Shown piece after piece: positions 36,532 through 50,973 of a DNA stretch of 64,000 nt. The first letter of the stretch is position 1; each line of letters opens with the position of its first letter. The notes below the pieces were generated by a model. The model worked only from the letters and a program-made list of their open reading frames with translations. It made no database searches and had not been told where the DNA came from. Position numbers and translations under genes: made by a program. This DNA is from Blakeslea trispora. Lineage: Eukaryota > Mucoromycota > Mucoromycetes > Mucorales > Choanephoraceae. Where the stretch lies: assembly GCA_025331445.1 (NCBI GenBank), contig JAIWNE010000026.1, positions 186,001-250,000 of the forward strand, in the 5' to 3' direction.

Positions 36532-38944
36532 CCTTATGTAAAAGCAGAAAAGAAAAGAAAAAGGGGGAAAGTAAAGAAAGAAAGAGGAGAAAGAAAAAAA
36601 GTAGAGAGAGAAAAGAGCGAAATAAAGCAAAAAAGTAAATGTTACACAAATCACGAGCAATACACTTTTTGCTTGATACACCTTCAATTGGATACTTTCC
36701 TGAAAAAAAAAAATTAGTCGGGATTTGGGGGTTCAACTGCCTACTTTTGTAAAGTCCAATTGGTCACTTTTTTTAGAGCTCCATTTGGTTGTAAATGATT
36801 ATTTGTAACGAGTTTTCATCTCATTTCATTTAGAAAAGAAGAAAGAAAAGGTAGAGCAAGCCAGAAGAAAACAAAAGGGATTATGCTGTAGGCAGGATGT
36901 GGTATTGTACGGATATTGCTAGTGGAAAGGGTTTTATTATAACTATTACTCACTATTGTTCGTGACTCAAGTTCATTTCCGAATATAACAACGGTCGATG
37001 GTATACTATATTCTATTTTTCGATAAGCATGTCAAGGATTGGATGATGCAAACGGTTTCTAGTTTGCTTCAAGGCCAAGCTTGCGCACTCTTTCTTTTTT
37101 CTCTGTCCGCCCTATTGTTTCAAGAATTAAAACAGCTCAAGCAAAAAAAAAAATCCTTTCACATTTTTCGAAATTAACTTTGCCTGATAACTAAATGTTG
37201 ACTGAAGATTGTGATAAATTGTAAGAAAAAGTTTTGCATTAAAGACGTGCTTTCTCGATCGCAGCTTTATAGGCTTCGAATAAGCATGGAGAGAACATGC
37301 GTATGTTTCATTTACTCAACAACAGTTTAGATATCATCCAGTAGTCTCAATTGACATACATATGCTTCCAAGCTCTCACGTAACGCAAAAGGGTCTGGTT
37401 ATCGCTTATCACATTGTAGGTTGAATCCATTGCTTTTTGACATGGTTTTTCAAGTGCACTCAACTAAACATTACAGCTTGTGTTTAAAAATGTTAAGCTC
37501 GTTGTAAATCCAACTATTAATAGGCTTTCGTATTTCCTGCAAAACTTCAAAACAACTCGCAACCCCGATCCTGACAGGCACTCCTGCTTCTTTGTAAATA
37601 CTGCCCTGCAAGTCCATTTAAGTAACTGACTAACTCGTTATAGAACAATTACTATTTAGATAGTGCACTTACCACTCAAGACCACAGCCGCTTCCTCTGA
37701 CCACATCTTTCTCTCAAAAGCAGGGCCAAATGACTTGAGAAAACAACTGGCTTTTGTGTTCCAATTATCATACTAAGGATAGGAATTTGGTCTTTTTGTA
37801 TTGCCAAGCAAAGAATCGAGGCGTGTAGTGATATAGAAAAAGACTAAGACTGATCCTCATACAAAAAGCAACAATCAATACCATGAAAGCATTGATCAGT
37901 AATGTAGTCAATTTCTTTTATGTCAAAAGAGATTAGAATATATTCTTTTCTTTTCCATAATTATCATGAACAATGAATATTTTACACTTAAGGGTAAAAA
38001 GAGGTTGTTCAGTAGACTCTGAGGTGTTCGCTAATGATTGCTGTCGCAAACCTTTATAGATTGAACTCAGTAAACCCTTCTTACTTATACTTTGTTTTCA
38101 ACAATACTTTATTTTTTCTCTTACAGATATGGCAAGCCATCTATTCAAGAGCCAAGAAAGATATCTGAGAAGCAGAAGTTTGAAACAATGTTTGCCCTAG
38201 GCCTTCTAAGATTGGAAACAAGTCATACAGTTGCTTGCAATTTGGGACCTGATACTGATTCAACTCGATAATCTTGTACATCAAAATAGTTCTTGCATTA
38301 AGTAAGACAGGCTTTAATTGGCATTAGTAAATGGTGGGCTTTACTATGGGGTGTGTCATTTTTCATGGTTATACTAGAAGCTGTAAACAAGGGCTCATGA
38401 TTCAGTCGTAGAATCTGTCTGGATCGAATTAGGAAAACATATGAAACTTGTATATATAATATTCGCTCTATTTAAGAGTGGTCTATTTAAAGGGTTTCTC
38501 TACTTAAGGGTGCGATTTGAAAAGTTGAACAACACGACAAGCATTACTACCCTTATGCCCTTATTTGGAGATATCCGATTTTTTTTTTCTGATTTTATTG
38601 ATAAGGCTTGCTGAATTCCAAGGTCAATGGTTATCAGAACTCTTGTATTCTTGCTCTGAACAAGGGTGAGATTTTGAGAACTATACCCTTATTCAGGGAA
38701 GTTAAACAATGCTTTTCAAGCCCTGTTAATACGAGTTATTGAAAGCTAAAGAATTGATCAAGACTACTCTACTCACATGTGTTGATAACTTTAGCATGAG
38801 AAGCATCAATTCTTCTTCTTTACCTGTGTCTTGAGCTGACAATATCAGCATTTAAATCAAGATCGTTGACATTTTTGTCTTTTACCAATAGCCGTCATGC
38901 TTAACAACTGAGCGTTTGTCTTAAAGCATTCAAGTTACTTATGC

Positions 38945-39440
38945 TTACCAATTACAATTGGATGGCCTAAAATAGTTGTCTGTCTCATTGAAACTCATAA
39001 TGTTAGCAGGACTGTATGGCCCCCGAGAAGCTCTACAGTTCTTTTTTTGCAGCTGTCTCTGTATGTTTTCGGAAGTGTTGTCAACAGAAGCAAACTTGCC
39101 GTGAAGCAATCTTTTCTTAACACCAATTCGGTGAAAATGCTTTGTAAGCGAACCATAAGAGAAATTGATTGCGCCCTCAGGGATCTGACTCATTGCAATC
39201 GAATGTCTTCTGGCGCATGTCATGATGATTTCTCGATTGATTAGCAAGTTTGACTCATTCATTCAAAAAAAAAAACAAAGTTTTAGCATCACTATCCAAT
39301 TCATACTAGCAAGGGCTCTTCAAAATCTAAGCCTTGTCATCACTGTCAACCTTAGCATAAATTTCGTCCAAAGCCTTAATGATGTTGGAAATTGTTTGCT
39401 GAGGAACAGAATTTTGAAGCTTAAATTACTTTTGTGCCCA
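38945..39440 (-). pseudogene. decayed pogo/Tigger-type transposase, DNA-binding half
   Basis: On the minus strand, 39440-39300 reads LQNSVPQQTISNIIKALDE, like the first (psq-type) HTH of pogo transposases, broken by two stops. It continues through a frameshift into an open frame 39262-38945 with LLINREIIMTCARR, then INFSYGSLTKHFHRIGVKKR and LLHGKFASVDNTSE. This matches the CENP-B-type second HTH, where active copies have a GWL.KF..R.G....HGEA.SVD pattern. The DDE catalytic domain expected at lower coordinates is not recognisable, so only the DNA-binding half survives. Confidence 0.6.
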
Positions 39441-39621
39441 TTATCCAAGCTCTTCTTGCTTTAGCTAATGCTTGACATAACCTTTTAAAATTTTAACTAT
39501 TTGATTCGTGTTTAAACGCCATCTAGTGTTTGACATATTTTGTAAATAATGATTTATTTGAAACATGTCTACTTTTTTTTTTTCTCTTGACAGTCTCGAT
39601 CAAGGAATCTTATTTGTGCCT

Positions 39622-39623
<2 letters not shown>

Positions 39624-39660
<37 letters not shown>
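39624..39660. repeat. T37 homopolymer
   Basis: Thirty-seven T in a row, about 90 bp before the glyoxal oxidase ATG and on its coding strand. An extreme case of the T-rich tracts before most genes here. Confidence 0.8.
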
Positions 39661-39661
<1 letters not shown>

Positions 39662-39749
39662 ACTTCCCGCTGAGTTTTTTCTTTGGTACTCTGTCTCTTG
39701 TTTTTCTCCTTCTTCTTCTTTAATCTTCATTCAGTCTATACCACTCATC

Positions 39750-41554
39750 ATGAGAACAGCCGCTTCCCTTGCAATCGCAAGTGCAGCATTGCTTCTTAGT
39801 GTTCAAGGGCAATCGCCTTTCTATTACCAAGACAACCAAGATACAGTATCGAAATATGCCGTCTCGGGCAAGATGGAACAGATTGGTAGAACCGGTGTAG
39901 CTGCCATGCATGCCGTCTTACTCAAGTATGTAACCAAAAAGACCATAAAGAGCGTATTCTCTTTTTATGACATGATGAAACTTATCAACATTCTTTTATA
40001 ATAGTGAAAAGAGCATTTTGATTATTGACAAAGGTAACTAAAAAAAAAAAAAGAAAGATATCTGACTTTGAAAACAGTAGTAGTAAACGAATCATCCCCT
40101 TTTATTTTCAATCATTAGCCGAAGAGAATGAAGCTAAGCTGGATTCAGGCGTTAGTGCATTCTCAACATTATACGATATAGAGTCCAACAGTTATAGAAC
40201 ACTTTTATTAGAAACAAACACTTTTTGTTCAGCTGGTGGGTTCCTAGCCAATGGTACATTCATCAGTACAGGTGGAGCAGAAAGTAGAAGTCAATGGCGA
40301 GCTGCTCGAGGCCATCAATCTATTCGTCACTTTCGTCCTTGTTCAGACGATAGCTGTGCATGGGTTGAATACCCTACCGGAAAGATGTACAGTAATCGAT
40401 GGTACCCTACTGTAGAACAATTACCTGAAGGAGATTTAATTATCATTGGTGGTTCTATCGCAGGAACCAAGTACAACACAAAGGAAAAAAACGTGCCCTC
40501 TTATGAGTTTTGGCCGCCCCGAACCGAAGAGCCTGTCCCACTCGACTTGTTACTTCATACCTTACCTTACAATCTCTATCCTTTTGTCTTTCTGTTACCG
40601 GATGGCAACCTGTTTATCTTTGCCTCCACTAAATCCATCATTTACGATTACAAAAAGCATCAAGTTGTCCGAGAATTACCACGTATGCCCGGTGTACCAC
40701 GTTCCTACCCTTTGACAGGCGGTGCTGTAATGTTACCTCTAGATCCTGAAAATGATTACAATGTGGAGATTTTAATTTGTGGTGGCTCTCACAGTCCGAA
40801 AAATACAAGCCCAGCTGATGACACATGTGGCCGCATTAATTTAGGCGACAAAGACCCTCAGTGGGAAATGGATACCTTTGTTCATAAACGAGTCATGCCT
40901 GATGGCGTTATTTTGGCAGACGGCAGCTTGATCTGGTTTAACGGTTGTCAGCGAGGCTATGCTGGTTATAAAGATGCTAATCATGACCCTACCTTTGACC
41001 CTCTAATCTATCATCATCAAAAGCCAAAAGGATCAAGATGGCAACAAGGTTTGGCAAACACGGATATTGCCCGTATGTACCACTCTGTTGCACTTGCCCT
41101 GCCTGACGGTAGAGTATGGATTGCAGGATCAAACAGTGTAGACCCACCTGACATTCATGCCAAATACCCTACTGAATACCGAGTGGAATATTACTCTCCT
41201 CCTTATCTGTTTAAGCCAGTTCGCCCCAAGATTTCACATGTACCTCGCGTAGTGGAATATGATGAAGCCTTTAATATCCTTTTCCATCTTGAGCAAGAAA
41301 AGCTAGATGAAAAGAAGTTGAAGGTGGCTATCATGAGACCTGGCTTTAGTACACACTCTATGCACATGTCTCAACGCTATGTTTATCTTCGCCACACTGT
41401 GAGTGCTGACTTTAAATCGATCCAAGTCATTGCACCACCTCATGCAAATATCTTTCCTCCAGGCCAAGGCTTTTTAGTGGTTGTGTATGATGGTGTGCCC
41501 TGTAAGGCTGTCGAGTTTTTTGTTGAGAAAAACAAAGAAGACCTCAAGATTTAG
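39750..41554 (+). CDS. GLX: glyoxal oxidase-like copper radical oxidase (AA5_1)
   Basis: Secreted or wall-bound copper radical enzyme that oxidises small aldehydes and makes hydrogen peroxide. Three exons (39750-39925, 40005-40033, 40119-41554) give 546 aa. Signal peptide MRTAASLAIASAALLLSVQG. The catalytic set is complete: Cys105 in NTFCSAGGF (thioether partner), Tyr164 in NRWYPT (the crosslinked tyrosine position), Tyr389-His390 in ARMYHSVALALPDGRVW, and His481 in FSTHSMHMSQR. A kelch-like beta-propeller is followed by the C-terminal Ig-like domain. It could instead act on other aldehydes or alcohols, since substrate is not predictable within AA5_1. Exon 2 is only 29 bp. Confidence 0.93.
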
Positions 41555-41771
41555 AAAAAAGCTTAAATAGAATAAAAAAAAAATAAGAAATAAGCGTGTA
41601 TGATCGTTTTGTCGTCATTGATTTTCTCTCTTCTTTTTCGGTTGACGCAGTCTAAATTGAATGTAAATTATTTTTTGTTTTATTTTATTTGTTTTTCTCT
41701 TCTTTACGTTTTCTTTCTCTTCTTCTTTTTTTTTTTATTAAAGAAAAGGATATACACTGAAATATCAACGG

Positions 41772-43975
<2,204 letters not shown>

Positions 43976-45440
43976 ATATTTCTTACTATCTAATCCATTA
44001 AAAAATAAGGGAGGGACATGTCATTTAAGTGTATTCATGTGAAACATGATGTTTATTAGTAAAAAAAAACGAGTGATAAAATAGGCTCATTTATGGTTCG
44101 TCTCTTTAGTTTGAAGTAGCAGGTTTATCTAGATTAAGCTATCTTACTAAAGAACTTGTCTATTTTTGGAAACAATTTATTGCATAATTATGCTCTTTTT
44201 TTTTTCTTATTTTTTACTTGTGTTACACAGTTTCAAGCCGTATTTTAACTTCAGATTGACAAAACTCTTTGTGAGTATTCTACAATAGCTTAAATATCTA
44301 AAGTTTACAGCGCATTTCATTCTTTTTATTTGACCTGCATTAGCTAGCCTGTATTACTCTTCTCTTCAACAGTTGGATCTTTCTTTGCGATTTGCTACCC
44401 AACTGTGCAGGTGCATATCCCCAATAACTGCTCTGGTTGATTTGATCTTTAACTAAACTTAATTGCATTAAACTGGTATTACCCTAAATTATTCGTAAAT
44501 TTCCAACAAACTAACTTCTCTCTTTACCAATGTTATCTTTGACCAATAGTGCTCAATTCCCTTCTCTTTCTCTCTTAGTGAGACTGCATTGCGTTAGTTA
44601 GTAGGCATTCGATATCTAGCATCAAAATGCTTATGAAAGCATCTTGAGATAGACACAAGTGTTATGTTTGAAATGGTATACTTAGAACCGAATCTTTAGA
44701 CAACTAATCAAAGTAACCAATACCACTTGTCAATCTGTTTACTGCTGATAAAATCAACATTAAAGTGCTTGGTTAATTCCAACTTATCTTTTCAAAAAAG
44801 AAAAAAGAAAAGAAAAAAGGCTTGCTAAAAAAGCTGTGATTAAGAGAAGAATTCAATTAAAAATGTAGAGATATTCAATTGTTCATCTTTACAGAGAGAA
44901 ACAAAGCCATTGTTGTGTTCACTTATTAACACTATTGCTTAATAGGTAGCTTTTCTTTTTTTCTTTTCTTTACTATCAACCATATGCTCAAATCGCACCT
45001 CAAATCGCCTTCTTTTTATTCGCTTTCTTCTTCAAGCAAGTTTGATATCAGGTTTTTGATTGATATCATCCTTTCTTGTCCTGTACATTGTAGCATATGT
45101 TGCTCAAAAAAAAGCAATACATCAAACAATATGACTGCTGATACCATCTTCAGTGTACACTCTTACTAAAGTAAAATTCACTCTTATTGACCAGCCCATC
45201 ACACAAACTACAAACGAGGCTCTGTTTCATTATTAAGCAGAACGACCCCTCTTTCTCTTTTCTTTTCAGGCAATCCACACCTATGCAGCTTTTCAGAAAA
45301 AAGAAAAAATCAAACTCATCTATGCAAAGAAAAATGTCTGAATCTAAAGTCGATCTCCACTAGGACTTGATTTTTTTTTAAAAAAAACCACCCAATCCCC
45401 TGGGGTGCTTATTTTTTTTCTTTCTTTAGATTATCTATAA
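43976..45440. other. intergenic, TMEM184 gene to KGD4 (1.5 kb)
   Basis: AT-rich, with mixed A and AG tracts near 44794-44820 and the promoter of KGD4 at the right end. A 61-codon open frame at 44984-45169 is not supported by any motif. No RNA gene was recognised. Confidence 0.5.
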
Positions 45441-45849
45441 ATGCAACCTTCTATTACCTTACGTGCTGCACACAAACCTCTTATTCGTTTCCTTGGTCCC
45501 AGAGCTAATCTTTGGAAAGGTAAGAGAGAAATAGAGGGGAAAAAAAGAGTCTGTTTTTTCTTATAGCTTGTAACAGATACTCCTCACCATGTCGGTCCCC
45601 ATCCTATGACACCACCTAACCTTGTTAAACATGTCGCTCAACCCAGTAGTGCACCAACACCTAAAGCAAACACGGGAAACAAGCAGGTGCTCGAATTCGG
45701 CCAGTTAGATGCCAAATACCGTCGTACACCTATCTCTGAATTAGAAATGGATGCTATTGAAGTAAAAAAAAACATAAACAACATATTCAACCGTGTTACT
45801 AATATTTCTTTTCTCAATTTAGAGTGGTGGTGCTACTGCTATCTTCTAA
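45441..45849 (+). CDS. KGD4: alpha-ketoglutarate dehydrogenase subunit 4 (Kgd4/MRPS36 family)
   Basis: Small adaptor that tethers the E3 subunit to the 2-oxoglutarate dehydrogenase core in the mitochondrial matrix. Three exons (45441-45519, 45577-45761, 45823-45849) give 96 aa. The N-terminus (MQPSITLRAAHKPLIRFLGP) is basic and consistent with import. HPMTPPNLVKHV and the C-terminal ELEMDAIESGGATAIF are the recognisable family signature; the last exon encodes only SGGATAIF. The first acceptor used is AACAG at 45576, since the nearer one gives no family-like reading. It is convergent with the RidA gene, with 49 bp between stop codons. Confidence 0.88.
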
Positions 45850-45898
45850 AGAATCATACAATAAACATCCCTCTCACCCACTTTTTTTATTGTTATTG

Positions 45899-46566
45899 TT
45901 ATGATGATGATTCGTTAGTAACAGCAACACATTCGATTTCAACAGCAACATCTTTAGGAAGACGAGCTACTTGGACCGCACTACGAGCAGGTTGATGGTC
46001 TTTGAAGAACTACTGAATGTTAGTAATTGCTTTCGGTAGACAAGATGTAACTTACTTGAGCATAGACGTTATTCATAGCAACAAAATCATTCATGTCCTT
46101 CAAGAATACGGTTGTCTTGACAACCTGATTCAATCCCGATCCCGAAGATTTGAGTACTTCAGCCATATTGGTTAAGCTTTGATGGGTTTGCTCTTCAATG
46201 CCACCTTGAATGACATCACCTATTTATTGTATTCGTTCTAGTCTGACCCAATGCCATACCCCTTATCAGCTCTTTTTTTTTTACCAGTTTCAGGTACAAC
46301 AGGAAGTGAACCCGATGTATAGACCATATTGTTCACCTTGATGGCTTGAGCTATCGTTATACATTTAGTTTCCCTTAAAAAAAGTGAGTGGAAGTGATAT
46401 ATACCATAAGGTCCAATAGCAGCAGGAGCCTTGTTTGAGTCTAAGTTTTTAAATAGGTTGAATGAGTTGTTTATTCTGTTTGATTCAATAGAAACAAAAA
46501 TGGAACTAACTTACGAACGCGTGTCAGAGTAGTCAATGATCGGGTCAAGGTACGATGGAAAAACAT
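45899..46566 (-). CDS. MMF1: mitochondrial RidA/YjgF-family enamine/imine deaminase
   Basis: Hydrolyses reactive 2-aminoacrylate-type enamines and imines released by PLP enzymes; yeast Mmf1 protects mitochondria. Five exons (46566-46515, 46440-46405, 46350-46285, 46219-46056, 46009-45899) give 142 aa. The N-terminal ~17 residues ([17 protein letters not shown]) are a presequence. The RidA core follows: [56 protein letters not shown], then [20 protein letters not shown] with the catalytic Arg in PARSAV. The exon 2 and 3 pieces are tiny (36 and 66 bp). Confidence 0.92.
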
Positions 46567-47136
46567 GGTTGAATAAAAGAAGAGCGAAAAAAGAAAAGCT
46601 TAATTTCTTTTTTGAGTGAGTGAGAATACAAAACTCAGAATTTAAAAAAAAAAATAAGCCCTAATTGAGAAGCCAAAGCTCTGATGGGCTCTGCTTGGTG
46701 GCTGTTAAATGTTAGAAGAAGAAAAAAAAGCCTAATGTCAGTATACTGCCAAATATCCGTCAAGTTAGGCCAACCATTAACTTTCTGGTCTTCAGATTGC
46801 CTGCCTTTCTTTCTCTTGTCTTTGTAGGGGGGAGTTCCTTAAATCTCCTCTGTGGTTATTGTCGTAGTATTTGGATGTACAGCTCTAATAAGAAATATGA
46901 AACCCACTTCACTGTCTGCTAAGTTTTTATAGCCATATTGCATTTCATGTTTATGATTGATTTCCTTATTTCCCTTTTCTGTATATGCTATCCTATTCCT
47001 CAATGTAATTCTATTTATTCTAAAACTCACTGCTACTTTTAAGCCAATAGTATCCTAACTTAATTTCTATATCTAAGGTGTGCAAGTATGGTTAGTTTAT
47101 TTTATTGTTTTTGTTTCTTCTTTGTATATATATAAT
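46567..47136. other. intergenic, RidA gene to TMA46
   Basis: Promoter of the RidA gene on the left and 3' region of TMA46 on the right (both genes are on the minus strand). A 63-codon open frame at 46839-47030 (-) has no recognisable content. Confidence 0.5.
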
Positions 47137-48349
47137 TTATTGAGCAGCAACAGCATCACTTTGTAAAGACATATTGCCCATGTTTTGAGACAAGAACTTT
47201 TCATTTTCAAGTCTATCACGTTCCTTTTCGGCTTCTTCACGGTCATAAGCAGAGAAATCGATAGCATCTTCGTCTTCATCCATATCTTGAGCAAGAGCAG
47301 GGTTAAAGTCGAACAGATCTCTACCAGACATACCCTGTGATCTACCTGCCTTCATACGGGTCTCCTTTGACTTACGAAGAGTAGCTTCGTCAGCTGCACG
47401 CTTATCAACACGGTTCTTCTTCCATTGTTGGAAAGATTCCAAAGTGACAGGTGTCAAATTGGGACCCAATTTATGACGCTTTTTTTTTTAAAAAAAAACA
47501 TATCAATACACTGAACTCGACCTTTTTCTTTCAATCTTACCTCGGTTTCCAAAAATTCTTCAAGTGAAATCTCTTCTTTATCTTCAGTCTTGGCGGCCTT
47601 AGACTTGAGTACGAAACCAGGAGGAAGAGCATGTCTGTATTTACAGTTGACACCACCATTGGGACACTCCCAGAACCAACCATACTTGCTTGATTCGATA
47701 GCTTCCAAAAAGTATTTACAGACAATGTCGGTGGGTGGTTGTTTTCCGGATTTACTTTTAACAACCTCTTCAAGCTTTTGTTGATCCCAATTCTCCATTG
47801 TATCTATTCAGTCAAAAGAATCATCTAAGTATTTTCTCGAGCTCCCCAAAAAAACAAATTCTCTCTTCTTACCTTCCTTTCGGTTGTCTGTGTACAAATC
47901 TTTCTTTTCCACTTTACGACCCACATTCAAGTCGTGAGAGAATTTACATTTAGCACCTCTCTCACAATTACCAGCCTTAAAGTATTGACAGAGGACAGTC
48001 TTGGGGTCAACACCAAATGGCACCTTTTGAGGTGTCTGTACAGGCTTGAACATCTCGGCAAACTCTTCTCTCTTTCTTTGTTCTTCGGCCTTTTTAGAAA
48101 GAGCAGTGTCTGCCTTGTTCTTAAGCCCAAATAATAACATTAGAAAACAAAGAGCATCATGATAGAGTGCTGTTTACTTACGTCTTTGCCTTGAGTGGCA
48201 TTATGCTTGGCTTGAGTTTGAACTTGTTGAATGTAACGTTGAACTTTGGCAGACTTGTTCTTGTTCTTCATACCGAAGGTCTTGTCGTCGGCAGCCTTCA
48301 TCTTCTTCTCCTTCTCCTTCTTGGTCTGTTGTTGCTTCTTGGGAGGCAT
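47137..48349 (-). CDS. TMA46: CCCH zinc-finger protein Tma46 (ZC3H15/DFRP1 family)
   Basis: Ribosome-associated partner that stabilises the translational GTPase Rbg1/DRG1. Four exons (48349-48182, 48119-47873, 47803-47541, 47478-47137) give 339 aa (yeast Tma46, 345). The start [20 protein letters not shown] is conserved; the open frame extends upstream but this Met is the family start. Two CCCH fingers are visible: [19 protein letters not shown], and a longer one from [11 protein letters not shown] to [13 protein letters not shown]. The DFRP domain follows ([30 protein letters not shown]), then an acidic, coiled-coil C-terminus. Exon 4's acceptor (AAAAAG) is weak but frame and homology require it. 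Confidence 0.94.
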
Positions 48350-49573
48350 CTTGTCGTTTTTTGTTTGGTAGTTTCTAAGAAAAACACTAATTTTTTTTCT
48401 ATTCAAAAAAAAGTAGACTTTAAAAGAAGTTAAAAGAAAAAAAAAGTGACCGTCCTTTGACTCGTATTTGATTGGCTGAAAGCAAAGTAGCTTCACTTTT
48501 ATAGAATTTAGGGTGAATCCAAATTACTTCCGCTTCTTTTATTTGTAGTCTATTGTTTGAATTTTTACCTATAGACCTTTAAGCAGATGATTTTTTTTCA
48601 TTTCAGAGCAAAAATGTGAATTGATAGACTGTGTGTCAGGATTTCCTTTTTGCTTCGAAGAAGAACATCAGTACTGATGATGAAAACAGGCTTAATTTTT
48701 AAGGCATAATAACATGTCAATGTTGTGATACAGGAAAGAAACAATTTAGAGAGATATAAAACAAAACCATGTCCTAATTTCTTTTAGTCATGAAGAGGCT
48801 CATACATACGAGAAAGAAAAAGCAAGCTTTGGAAATCACTGTTTGTCCAAATATCAACTGCCTTTTTAGATTTAGACTTTAGGCTTTACTTCTTTATGAT
48901 CACTTTACGAAACAGTTCAGGGATTACTAGCATATCCCCCCCTTTAAAGATGATGTCTTTCTCCCTTATTTTCTCTTTTTATTTAAAAAACAAATATAAA
49001 CAAGTGCTGTAGCAGAAAAGAATTCTCTGATCAATGTATCAGTCTGTTCCTTAGTCGACATTTTTAAATGTGCAGTAGCTTGTGGTTGCCTTTTAAGAGG
49101 TTACTTTTAAAGTGTGTTATCGGAGGTAGTAGTGCTGCTTGTGTTCCTGGAGTGCCTTTAGGGAATACTGTCAAACACAATTTTGATAAAATTAATCACA
49201 GTACTGAGACAAGTAAGCAGGTTAGGAGGATAGAGTGAATTCCGGTCATCATGAAACGCATAAAAAGCTCGTTTAAAACATCTTTTCAATAAAACACATC
49301 CCTCATTTTCAATTTCATAATATACTAAGAAGGCTATAAAGTGCTAGCTAGAAAGAGGCTTTAAGAAAATAGAAAATTGGCAATTCAAAAAGGTATCAAA
49401 GACCCCGTACAACAAGTGATTTATGTCGGAGAAGTTACTGTAACAGGTCGAAGCTAAAAAATAGTGTGATTTTTCTGATAACAGGTACATTGTAAATGCT
49501 CTCATACTTAAATTATCCTTCTTCCCCTTTTTTTTCTTCTTTCTTTATTTTGTTTCATTAAATACAACAAACA
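48350..49573. other. intergenic between TMA46 and the aquaglyceroporin gene (divergent)
   Basis: 1.2 kb separating two divergent starts. It contains the TMA46 promoter (A-rich on the + strand) and a T/CT-rich block at 49518-49560 before the aquaglyceroporin ATG. No exon was assembled. Confidence 0.5.
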
Positions 49574-49784
49574 ATGGGTTTAGGGCGAAAATCAAATTCA
49601 TCCAATAGTGCAGAACATGAGCCTTTGATCTCAAATGAAGAAAATGGATACTATGGTTGTCAATACAATTCCTACGGTAAGTCATAGCTTAGCAACTAAT
49701 TACTTGGCTATCCTTTACTCTCTGTCCTTGTTTTGTCTTAAAAATTGTCCTTCACCTATTTCCTTACACTATATATTCCTTCAT

Positions 49785-49816
<32 letters not shown>

Positions 49817-50973
49817 TCAATTTTTGTATCTTTCTGTTTTATGACTTCTTCAGGTCGTTCTTCTCTTACTTTTGTACAACTCCAAACCTCCCCTCCTCTT
49901 GCTCATATGGATAGTCAAGCTAAATTAGACTTTAAGCCATTCGCTATACAACAACCACTTACGTTTTATGGCTATCAATCAGAGACAACCAGTACATCTG
50001 GCAAGACGTTTTGTGACACTATTGTATCACATATCATGCAATTTAGAAAAAATGTAAGTTGAGAGAGAGAAAAAAAAGATACAGCAACTAACTTTCATCA
50101 TAGCATCGAGAGTTTTTAGCTGAATTTGTTGGCACACTAATTCTAGTGTTACTTATCTGTGGTATTTCAGCTGAAGAGGTATTGGGTATTGGCGTCAACA
50201 GATCTTGGCTAACTTCGTCCCTTGGATCAGGTAAATAAATAATTAGATAAGAAAAAAAAATTGGACCAAAAGAAAGCTAATTGATCTATTTCAGGCCTTG
50301 CTGTTCTTATTGCCATTTGTATTGCTGGGCATGTTTCGGTAGGTTAAGATAAACTCCCCGATAGATGCTTTTATTTTTAAGAAATTAATATGAATGATTA
50401 ATGTGTTAGGGTGCTCATCTTAATCCTGCCGTTACTTTGACTTTTTGGGCTTTTAGTGGATTTCCTGCTAGAAAAGTACCCATCTATATGGCTGCACAGT
50501 ACTTGGGTGCCTTCACAGGCGCAGCTCTTCTGTATGCCATGATTGAACCTGCTATCTCTCAGTTTGATCACGGCGAACGTACAATCTTGGGCGAGTTGGG
50601 TACCGCCGGCATCTTTGGTACCTATCCTCCTCTCTATGTGGGCATTGGTTCTGCTGTTGCATCTGAAGTGGTTGGTACTGCCTTGTTGTTGCTTGTGATC
50701 ATGGTCTCTGGGCATCCCAACAATCTGCCTTTCCGCACAGCTCAAGGTGTGATGATCGCTGCTGGTATTGTGGCCATCAGTTTAGGTTTGGGATACACTT
50801 CGGGATTCTCCATTAATCCTGCTCGCGATTTGGGCCCTCGTTTGTTGACTGCTATTGCAGGTTGGGGCCATCAAGTATTTACTGTGCATCATTTTTATGC
50901 CTTTGTGCCTATGTTTGCTCCCTTCTTGGGTGGTTTAATTGGTGGCCTTGTTTTTACTATCTTTATTGACTAA
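49574..50973 (+). CDS. aquaglyceroporin (MIP family channel)
   Basis: Plasma-membrane channel for glycerol and/or water. Five exons (49574-49676, 49854-50053, 50104-50230, 50295-50338, 50410-50973) give 345 aa. The cytoplasmic N-terminus is ~105 residues and Ser-rich. Six membrane helices follow, with both NPA boxes: GAHLNPAVTLTFWAF (Asn163) and GFSINPARDLGPRL (Asn294). The Asp right after the second NPAR is the mark of glycerol-conducting GlpF-type members rather than strict water channels (family knowledge). Glycerol flux would connect it functionally to the HOG pathway, but no shared regulation is visible. The CT microsatellite at 49793-49815 lies inside intron 1. Confidence 0.93.

Larger units (their letters stand above)
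36532..39749. other. gene-poor region (3.2 kb)
   Basis: The left end is the fasciclin promoter (AG-rich on the + strand). The rest is AT-rich with no assembled gene. It carries a TIR-like stretch near 38460-38520, a decayed pogo/CENP-B-type transposase fragment (38945-39440) and a 37-base T run (39624-39660) before the glyoxal oxidase gene. Confidence 0.5.
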
